From: Verrucomicrobiales bacterium
GTDB lineage: Bacteria > Verrucomicrobiota > Verrucomicrobiia > Verrucomicrobiales > DEV007
DNA: 5,718 bases
Direction of reading: 5' to 3'
NCBI GenBank assembly: GCA_002684575.1
Contig: NYVP01000082.1
Coordinates: forward strand, 9,151 to 14,868
Shown here: in pieces, positions 1 to 4,973 of the stretch
Position numbering within the stretch: position 1 is the stretch's first letter
Layout: each line of letters begins with the position of its first letter
The notes under the pieces: generated by a model
What the model was told of the DNA's origin: nothing
The model's database searches: none
What the model saw: only the letters and a program-made list of their open reading frames with translations
Made by a program: the position numbers and the translations under genes

Positions 1-48
1 TTGCAGTATCTGACCACAGAGAGTGAACTAACGACTAAGGAAAAATAA
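1..48 (+). CDS. C-terminal tail of an unidentified upstream gene (partial)
   Basis: The first reading frame is open from the window edge and ends at TAA 46-48, giving a tail LQYLTTESELTTKEK of 15 residues. It is hydrophilic and charged, as protein C-termini often are. No family can be recognised from so little. The other two plus-strand frames are closed by early stops in this stretch (TGA at 11-13 and 24-26), so this is the only frame that could carry an upstream gene on this strand. The next small gene follows after 11 bases, which would fit a shared transcript. It could also be a chance open frame. Confidence 0.35.
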   Translation: MQYLTTESELTTKEK

Positions 49-59
49 TAGAAGCAAAA

Positions 60-233
60 TTGATTGCTTTCGATTCAGGCGGTAAGCATATAAGAATGCT
101 AGTTGGCCAAAAACTCTATGTTTTTCCTTTGAGCAAACTCAATGAAGTAAACCAAATGGAGATTGTAGAGCTTAATAATGGCTTCAAAGCACACTATAAA
201 AGAGTTCAACAAACACAGAAAAAAGAATTCTAA
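60..233 (+). CDS. Small hypothetical protein, about 57 aa, TTG start
   Basis: The frame is open from after a stop at 36-38 to TAA 231-233. From TTG 60 it reads about 57 residues: it begins LIAFDSGGKHIRMLVG, continues with QKLYVFPLSKLNE and VELNNGFKAHYKRV, and ends in a charged tail QQTQKKEF. I do not recognise the family. The composition (mixed hydrophobic strands early, basic C-terminus, no membrane segment, no signal peptide, no Cys) looks like a small soluble cytoplasmic protein. The start is uncertain. There is no in-frame ATG before 96. TTG 60 has a weak GAAG five bases upstream, whereas the better AAGGA at 37-41 is about 18 bases away. It lies 11 bases after the preceding stop and 63 bases before the transporter operon, on the same strand. 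It could be a fragment of a larger decayed gene, but no other frame continues it. Confidence 0.45.
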   Translation: MIAFDSGGKHIRMLVGQKLYVFPLSKLNEVNQMEIVELNNGFKAHYKRVQQTQKKEF

Positions 234-296
234 ATAATTTTATTTTGCTTAAACTTAATAATAAATACGAATTTCAAACCCAAATTACCATCATTA

Positions 297-1316
297 ATGA
301 AACTCAAAGTTACTGAAACCATCTTAAAATCATCACTCTTAGCATGGATCACTTTTCTAATATCCTGTGGAGGAAATAATAACAACGGAAATTCCGGAAA
401 CACTGATTCAAACGACAGCGGTATTAAAAAAATTAAACTAGCTTTTGTCACTAACGCTACCGCAGATTTTTGGTCCTACGGCAAAGCAGGGGCTGAGAAA
501 GCTGCATCCGAGCATGATGACATCGAAATTGAATTCAAAATGGGTGATGGAACTGCGGCTAAGCAAAGAGAAGTTTGTGATGCTCTTCTTGTCAGAGGAT
601 TTAAGGGTATCGCTATTAGCCCACCTAATCCAACAGGCCAACAACAAATGATAAATGATTGGGCAAAAAAGTCGCAAATCATAACGGTTGATAGTGATGC
701 CCCTGAATCAGATCGTTTATTTTACTTGGGCACTAATAATGTGGAAGCTGGACGCCAGGCAGGTGAGCTTCTAAAGGAGGCATTACCTAATGGAGGTAAG
801 GTGATGGCCTTTGTTGGTGTTGGAGATCAAGCAAATGCTGTAGAAAGATATCAAGGTCTTAAAGAAGCTGTTGCTGGAACAAATATTGAAATACTTGATC
901 TAAGAACAGACGAAGCAAACATTGGTAAAGCTAGAAGGAACGCTGAGGACACATTAACAAAGTATCCTGATTTGGCAGGCATGGTTGGTCTATGGGCATA
1001 CAACGCACCAGCTTGCCTTAAGGCCGTTAAGGACAAGGGAGTTGCAGGCAAAGTAAAAATCATTGCCTTTGATGAAGAAGTTGAAACCCTTAAAGCAATC
1101 GATACAGGTGAAATTCATGGAACAGTAGTTCAACAGCCATATGAATTTGGCTATCAAGCTATTAAAGCTCTTCGCTCAATCATCATCGACAACAAAACTC
1201 CCCAGGATTTAGAAATTCCAGATACCAAACAAAAGTTTATTGCTACAAAAATGATTAGAAAAGGTGAAGGTGCGGCTTATTTGAAGAAATGCCAAGAATG
1301 GAAAAAAGGAGGTTAA
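297..1316 (+). CDS. Sugar ABC transporter substrate-binding lipoprotein (RbsB-like, Peripla_BP_4)
   Basis: Extracytoplasmic receptor of a CUT2-type sugar importer: it captures a sugar and delivers it to the permease encoded downstream. Residues 1-24 form a lipoprotein signal peptide with a lipobox LISC at 21-24, so Cys24 should be lipidated and anchor the protein in a membrane. A Gly/Asn/Ser/Asp-rich linker (25-42) follows. The two-lobe binding fold spans about 45-300, opening with KIKLAFVTN. Residues matching the RbsB ligand pocket are visible: F58/W59, the D132-S133-D134 turn, R184 in ERYQG, N236 in AYNAP, D259 in AFDEE and Q279/Q280 in VVQQPYEFG. The length of 339 aa is usual for the family. 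The ATG start is set by the signal peptide; no Shine-Dalgarno sequence precedes it. It is the first gene of the operon, 35 bases before the ATPase. The pocket argues for a monosaccharide or similar small sugar, but which one is unknown. Confidence 0.93.
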   Translation: MKLKVTETILKSSLLAWITFLISCGGNNNNGNSGNTDSNDSGIKKIKLAFVTNATADFWSYGKAGAEKAASEHDDIEIEFKMGDGTAAKQREVCDALLVRGFKGIAISPPNPTGQQQMINDWAKKSQIITVDSDAPESDRLFYLGTNNVEAGRQAGELLKEALPNGGKVMAFVGVGDQANAVERYQGLKEAVAGTNIEILDLRTDEANIGKARRNAEDTLTKYPDLAGMVGLWAYNAPACLKAVKDKGVAGKVKIIAFDEEVETLKAIDTGEIHGTVVQQPYEFGYQAIKALRSIIIDNKTPQDLEIPDTKQKFIATKMIRKGEGAAYLKKCQEWKKGG

Positions 1317-1337
1317 ATTCTATTTCGTAATTTCCAT
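1298..1337 (+). repeat. Inverted repeat spanning the binding-protein/ATPase junction
   Basis: ATGGAAA at 1298-1304 and TTTCCAT at 1331-1337 are perfect 7-bp complements enclosing 26 bases. A small inner AAAT/ATTT pair lies at 1315-1318 and 1322-1325. The loop carries the AAGGAGGT sequence and the stop codon of the binding protein. Hairpins at this position in binding-protein operons are known to protect the upstream mRNA and lower expression of the downstream genes. Here the stem is short and AT-rich, so a function is only possible. Confidence 0.25.
1306..1313 (+). promoter_or_regulatory. Strong Shine-Dalgarno match without a start codon at normal distance
   Basis: AAGGAGGT is a perfect match to the anti-Shine-Dalgarno sequence. 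It sits in the last codons of the binding-protein gene (Lys-Gly-Gly), just before its TAA. It is the only strong match near a gene boundary in the window. The ATPase start TTG 1352 is 38 bases further on, too far for normal use. It may be a coincidence of the KKGG C-terminus, or a ribosome loading or pausing site that helps re-initiation downstream. Confidence 0.25.
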
Positions 1338-1351
1338 CCCGTTAAAATTTC

Positions 1352-2875
1352 TTGAAAACTGAATTAGAGAAACCCTCCTTCGCACTTAGCATGAGAGGGG
1401 TTAACAAAACTTTCCCTGGGGTTAAAGCTCTTACTTCAGTAGACTTTGATATATCAAAAGGAGAAGTTGTTGCTTTAATCGGTGAGAACGGTGCTGGTAA
1501 ATCCACCTTGATGAACATACTTGGTGGAGTTCATCAGCCAGATTCTGGTGAAATTAAAGTAAACGATAAAATCGTTACGATTAAGTCTGTCTCACAGGCA
1601 GATTCACTGGGAATAGGTTTTGTTCATCAAGAGCTCAATATTTTAGACAACCTTGATGTGAGTGCTAATGTTTATTTAGGAAGAGAACCTCGAAAATTAG
1701 GCATCATACAAAAAAATATTATCGCTGAAAAAACCAATCCTTTTCTCAAGGTCTTGGGGCTGGACATATCACCTGACACACCAGTTGCCAAACTTTCAAT
1801 TGGCCAACAACAATTAGTTGAAATCGCAAAAGCCCTGTCAAAGGAAGCTAAAATAATTATAATGGATGAGCCAACATCCAGCCTCACACTCTCTGAAACC
1901 GACAAATTGCTAAATGTAATTTCAGATCTACGAGATAAAGGGATTTCTATAATTTATATTTCACACAGACTTGGTGAAGTAAGCGCATGTGCTGATAGAG
2001 TTGTAGCATTACGAGACGGCGAGAATGCAGGAGTTCTGGCCAAAGACGAAATCACCCATAATAGGATGGTAAGCCTCATGGTTGGTCGAGAGTTAGAGAG
2101 AACAACAAACACAAATGGATCAAAAATAGATCAATCAAAGGGATTTGAAACCAAAGACATAATAACAAGCACATACCCTAATAATAAAGTAAGTTTTAAA
2201 ATTTCATCTGGAGAAATTCTTGGGATGGCTGGACTTGTAGGTGCTGGAAGATCTGAAGTCGCTCAAACAATTTTTGGAGTTGATCCTAACCTAGGCGGAT
2301 CAGTATACATAGATGGTAAAGAAATCAAACGCGGATCAGCCAAAGCCTCCATCAACTCGGGCATCTACCTGGCGCCAGAGGACAGAAAACGTACGGGCTT
2401 AATAACTCAATTTGATGTAAGCATGAATGTGTCTCTTGCTTCATTGGAAAAACATTCAAATGGACTAGGAATCATAAATAATGAATCTGAAAAAATAACA
2501 GCCAATCAGCAAATTGAAAAACTGAACATAAAAACACCATCTGCTGAAACCCCAGTAATCAATTTAAGTGGAGGTAATCAGCAAAAAGTTGTCTTGGGAA
2601 AATGGTTATCAATGAATCCTAAATTGTTAATTTTTGACGAACCTACTAGAGGGATCGATGTTGGTGCAAAAGCAGAAATATATAAACTTATGAGACAACT
2701 TGCTGACAAAGGAGTTGCCATTCTGATGATTTCCAGTGATATGGAAGAGGTCATAGGAATTAGTGACAGAATTGCTGTCATGCATGAAGGTAAAATTACT
2801 GGCATATTAGGCCGAAATGAATTCACCGAAGAAAACATTATGCACCTTGCAGTTGGCGGCTCCTCGGAATCATGA
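1352..2875 (+). CDS. Sugar ABC transporter ATP-binding protein, two ATPase domains (RbsA/MglA-like)
   Basis: Cytoplasmic ATPase that powers the importer; 507 aa, the usual size for this fused double-domain family. Domain 1: Walker A GENGAGKST at 44-52, Q-loop Q93, signature LSIGQ at 148-152, Walker B IIIMDE at 168-173, H-loop H205. Domain 2: a degenerate Walker A (GLVGAGRSE, Arg300 in place of Lys), the EDRK motif at 343-346, signature LSGGNQ at 405-410, Walker B LLIFDE at 425-430, and SSD in place of the H-loop His near 461-463. This asymmetry is normal for RbsA and MglA, with one competent and one degenerate site. The TTG start was chosen because the frame has a stop at 1343-1345 and the next candidate, ATG 1391, would cut away half of the first beta strand (ALSMRGV). 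No Shine-Dalgarno sequence precedes it. It lies 35 bases after the binding protein and 11 bases before the permease. Confidence 0.95.
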   Translation: MKTELEKPSFALSMRGVNKTFPGVKALTSVDFDISKGEVVALIGENGAGKSTLMNILGGVHQPDSGEIKVNDKIVTIKSVSQADSLGIGFVHQELNILDNLDVSANVYLGREPRKLGIIQKNIIAEKTNPFLKVLGLDISPDTPVAKLSIGQQQLVEIAKALSKEAKIIIMDEPTSSLTLSETDKLLNVISDLRDKGISIIYISHRLGEVSACADRVVALRDGENAGVLAKDEITHNRMVSLMVGRELERTTNTNGSKIDQSKGFETKDIITSTYPNNKVSFKISSGEILGMAGLVGAGRSEVAQTIFGVDPNLGGSVYIDGKEIKRGSAKASINSGIYLAPEDRKRTGLITQFDVSMNVSLASLEKHSNGLGIINNESEKITANQQIEKLNIKTPSAETPVINLSGGNQQKVVLGKWLSMNPKLLIFDEPTRGIDVGAKAEIYKLMRQLADKGVAILMISSDMEEVIGISDRIAVMHEGKITGILGRNEFTEENIMHLAVGGSSES

Positions 2876-2886
2876 ATTAATTAACA

Positions 2887-4002
2887 ATGAACAATTCAAA
2901 GTTAGGTTTCATTAACAATAACAGAAGAGAGCTTGGAATGCTTGGCCTCTTAATTGCATTGATTGTCATCACATCTTGGGGAACTCGAGAGAGTGGCGTA
3001 CAAGCACTATTTGAGAGTAAATTTCTCTCTGCTGACAACTTAAAAAACATAAGTAGAGAGATAGGGATTTACGGTATATTTAGTATCGGTGTAGGCATTG
3101 TGATTATCACTGCAGGAATTGACCTATCTGTAGGTTCACTCATGGCGTTGCTAGGCGTTGTGTTTCTTTATTTTGTAACCCCCCCTGAAACAAGACCTGA
3201 TTCATTTCTTGCCAAAATCATCCCCGAAATTCCATGGCTTGCTGCGGTTCTTTTTACTTTATTAATCGGTACAGCAATCGGGGTTTTCCAAGGCCTTCTT
3301 GTGGGGAAATTAAAGTTGCAAGCCTTCATTGTTACGTTATGTGGTCTTTTATCCTACCGAGGACTCGCTAGATTTTCGGCAGACGACACATCAATAAATA
3401 TCAGTGATTCATCACAAAACCTTGAGTTCTTAAGATTCCTTGGTGAAGGAAGCCTGTCTGATGTTCTATCAAACGGTAATGGGAGCGGATTTCTTCACAG
3501 TATTCCTATGTCTTTCATTTATCTGCTATGTTTTGCAATATTTTTTGGTGTCTTACTCCATAAGTCTGTTTTTGGACGATACATTTTCGCTGCAGGCAGG
3601 AATGAATTGGCAACAAAATATTCTGGTATAAACACTAATATCGTAATTGCATTTGCATATGTTATCGCTGGCTTCTGTACTGCATTTGCGGCTATCCCCT
3701 TTTGTATTTATACAGGCTCAGTTCAACCAGCCACACATGGGGCATTTTTTGAACTCTATGCTATTGCTGCTGCTGTCTTAGGTGGATGTAGCTTAAGAGG
3801 AGGTGAAGGTTCAATCATCGGAATTCTTATTGGAACAGCCATTCTTATCGTTCTAAGGAATATGGTCAATCTATTCGGATACCCCACACCTTTAAGTGAT
3901 GCTATTACTGGAGGCGTCATCTTTGTTGGTGTCCTGCTAGATCAACATGGAGCATCCAGCATAAAGAGAATTTTTTCCAAAAAACCAGTTAGTGGCAACT
4001 AA
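2887..4002 (+). CDS. Sugar ABC transporter permease (RbsC-like, BPD_transp_2)
   Basis: Integral membrane permease of the CUT2 importer, probably a homodimer forming the sugar channel. Hydrophobic segments appear near residues 16-30, 60-76, 82-97, 117-138, 143-157, 207-224, 252-272, 286-300, 308-326 and 338-352. Family hallmarks are ITAGIDLSVGSLMAL (74-88), the cytoplasmic coupling stretch AAGRNELATKYSGIN (235-249), which contacts the ATPase, and AVLGGCSLRGGEGS with the following helix (296-325). At 371 aa it is longer than E. coli RbsC (about 320 aa). The extra length lies mainly in two polar loops, roughly 98-116 and 165-206, the second rich in Asn, Ser, Asp and Gly. ATG 2887 follows the ATPase stop by 11 bases, with no Shine-Dalgarno sequence. 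The stop codon ends exactly where the opposing reductase gene begins its stop codon. No sugar kinase, isomerase or regulator accompanies the operon in this window. Confidence 0.94.
   Translation: MNNSKLGFINNNRRELGMLGLLIALIVITSWGTRESGVQALFESKFLSADNLKNISREIGIYGIFSIGVGIVIITAGIDLSVGSLMALLGVVFLYFVTPPETRPDSFLAKIIPEIPWLAAVLFTLLIGTAIGVFQGLLVGKLKLQAFIVTLCGLLSYRGLARFSADDTSINISDSSQNLEFLRFLGEGSLSDVLSNGNGSGFLHSIPMSFIYLLCFAIFFGVLLHKSVFGRYIFAAGRNELATKYSGINTNIVIAFAYVIAGFCTAFAAIPFCIYTGSVQPATHGAFFELYAIAAAVLGGCSLRGGEGSIIGILIGTAILIVLRNMVNLFGYPTPLSDAITGGVIFVGVLLDQHGASSIKRIFSKKPVSGN
3979..4002 (-). terminator. Weak candidate terminator for the reductase gene
   Basis: Read on the minus strand, TTAGT (4002-3998), loop TGCC and ACTAA (3993-3989) form a 5-bp stem. 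CTGG follows, then six T at 3984-3979. It lies directly after the reductase stop and inside the last codons of the permease. The stem is short and AT-rich, so termination here is doubtful. Confidence 0.2.
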
Positions 4003-4758
4003 TCACCAAGGTGAATTACCTCCATTAACACAGATTGTCTGACCAGTTATAAAACTGGCTTCCTCAGAAGCAAAATAAGCTACAGCCTCACCAACATCTT
4101 CCGGAACTCCCCACCTTCCTGCAGGTATCTGTTCAAGATAAGCATCTTTATCTTCTTGTGGATCATCATTATGACGCTCGGTAGGAATCCAACCAGGGTT
4201 GACGGTATTAACTGTTATACCAAACGGCGCTAACTCCTTTGACATACTTCGCGTCCAACCTATTTGACCACCTTTTGCTGATACATATGCACTAAACGGG
4301 CTTACAGATAATTGGTAAACTTCACTAGAAATATTTATAATTCTGCCCCATTGCTTTTGTTTCATTTTACCAACAGTTGCTCTAGTTAAAAGATAGGGAC
4401 TTTTTACAAAAAAGTTGATCATTTGCTGATAAAACTCCCAATCATACTCTTCAATAGGTTTTAGAGGTTGGTCAGGAGTAGCATTTGGTACAACTATATC
4501 AATTTCACCAAACTTTGACTCTCCTTCTTCAACAATTTTTTGGACAGAATTTTCGTCTATTGCATTTCCTCGTACTAAAATTCCCTCACATCCTAAAGCC
4601 TGGAATTCGGAAAATGCTCTATTGGCCCTTTCTTCATCATTGTAATAATTCATTACAACTTTAGCACCCGCTAGTCCTAGAACTTTTGCTATTCCATATC
4701 CTAATCCAGTTGTACTGCCAGTAATTAAGGCGACGTGATTTTTTAATGTTTGAGCCAT
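4003..4758 (-). CDS. Short-chain dehydrogenase/reductase, FabG-like SDR
   Basis: NAD(P)-dependent oxidoreductase of the classical SDR type; 251 aa, the normal length, soluble and cytoplasmic. The Rossmann motif TGSTTGLG is at 13-20. The usual NNAG is replaced by PNAT around 91-94. A likely active-site Asn is N115, and the catalytic triad is S145 (INISS), Y158 and K162 (YVSAK). The NPGW motif at 187-190 leads into the substrate loop IPTERHNDDPQ, and the C-terminal FITGQTICVNGG (236-247) is typical of the FabG-like group. NYYNDEE after the second strand, with no Asp at its end, hints at NADPH but does not prove it. The substrate is unknown; sugars, polyols and ketoacyl groups are all possible. 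The ATG is the natural family start, with no Shine-Dalgarno sequence. It is convergent with the permease at zero spacing and divergent from the kinase-like gene. A role with the imported sugar is inferred from proximity only. Confidence 0.92.
   Translation of the reverse strand: MAQTLKNHVALITGSTTGLGYGIAKVLGLAGAKVVMNYYNDEERANRAFSEFQALGCEGILVRGNAIDENSVQKIVEEGESKFGEIDIVVPNATPDQPLKPIEEYDWEFYQQMINFFVKSPYLLTRATVGKMKQKQWGRIINISSEVYQLSVSPFSAYVSAKGGQIGWTRSMSKELAPFGITVNTVNPGWIPTERHNDDPQEDKDAYLEQIPAGRWGVPEDVGEAVAYFASEEASFITGQTICVNGGNSPW
4043..4058 (+). terminator. Hairpin downstream of the transporter operon, possible terminator
   Basis: CCAGTT (4043-4048) and AACTGG (4053-4058) form a perfect 6-bp stem with an ATAA loop, about 40 bases after the permease stop. 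The following CTTCCTC is only partly T-rich, so it is a poor intrinsic terminator. It lies inside the reductase coding region and encodes the conserved ITGQ residues, so the match may come from protein constraint alone. Confidence 0.2.
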
Positions 4759-4785
4759 ATTTTTTTATAATTAATCAAAAAAAAA

Positions 4786-4791
4786 ATTATA
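4786..4791 (-). promoter_or_regulatory. Perfect -10 box for the reductase gene
   Basis: On the minus strand TATAAT runs from 4791 to 4786, about 28 bases before the ATG. No convincing -35 box sits 16-18 bases upstream. A second TATAAT lies at 4810-4805, so in such AT-rich DNA either could be chance. A run of T follows the box directly and a run of A precedes the start codon, so the predicted leader has almost no G or C and no Shine-Dalgarno sequence. Confidence 0.4.
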
Positions 4792-4918
4792 CCATTCCTT
4801 TATCATTATAATTTCCATTATTTCAATAACAGAACATATAAATTAATTAGAATCAGTATATAAATAGCGAATTCTAGGAGACCTTAACAAAACTTAATTT
4901 AGTTTTTCCATACCTAGG

Positions 4919-4946
4919 TTGAGAACTTTCGACAAAAGCTTAAAAT
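4919..4946 (+). promoter_or_regulatory. Sigma-70-like promoter of the kinase-like gene
   Basis: TTGAGA (4919-4924) and TAAAAT (4941-4946) each match five of six consensus bases and are separated by 16 bases. Transcription would start near 4953, leaving a leader of about 20 bases before TTG 4974. It is the best promoter match noticed in the window and is placed correctly for the only downstream gene. The -35 box overlaps the 8-bp palindrome ACCTAGGT at 4912-4919. Confidence 0.5.
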
Positions 4947-4951
4947 ACAAC

Positions 4952-4973
4952 ATTTAAACGACTTCGCTTAAAT
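4952..4973. repeat. 22-bp imperfect palindrome before the kinase-like gene, possible operator or hairpin
   Basis: The left arm ATTTAAACGA (4952-4961) and the reverse complement of the right arm TCGCTTAAAT (4964-4973) match at nine of ten positions around a CT centre. It lies between the predicted transcription start and the TTG start, touching the start codon. As DNA it could bind a dimeric repressor. As RNA it could fold over the start region. Neither role is shown. Confidence 0.35.

Noticed and set aside
1..233. A single broken gene covering the upstream tail and the small protein, joined by a frameshift near 36-50
   Set aside because: The upstream tail is too short to identify, and nothing recognisable continues across the junction, so a frameshift cannot be supported.
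241..296. Promoter for the transporter operon
   Set aside because: The stretch is AT-rich with several TAATAA-like and TTGCTT-like words, but no pair has acceptable spacing, so no promoter is called. Transcription may come from upstream.
230..1063. Open frames on the minus strand (230-451, 438-677, 476-682, 851-1063) and plus frame 445-651 within or overlapping the binding-protein gene
   Set aside because: They overlap a full-length, motif-supported gene, show no recognisable domain, and have the low-complexity look of out-of-frame translation.
1391..1393. ATG 1391 as the start of the ATPase
   Set aside because: It would remove half of the first beta strand of the nucleotide-binding domain and has no ribosome binding site, so TTG 1352 fits better.
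1672..2838. Minus-strand open frames at 1672-1905 and 2578-2838
   Set aside because: They are antisense to intact ATPase domains and have no family features.
3440..3631. Plus-strand open frame inside the permease gene
   Set aside because: It overlaps conserved permease sequence in another frame; its hydrophobic character comes from the membrane-protein codons.
4836..4865. Direct repeat ATATAAAT at 4836-4843 and 4858-4865, spaced by 22 bp
   Set aside because: The spacing of about two helical turns is suggestive, but an 8-base repeat of only A and T is expected by chance in this AT-rich spacer.
4912..4919. Palindrome ACCTAGGT overlapping the -35 box of the kinase-like gene promoter
   Set aside because: Eight bases are too short to call an operator alone; it is noted only in the promoter entry.
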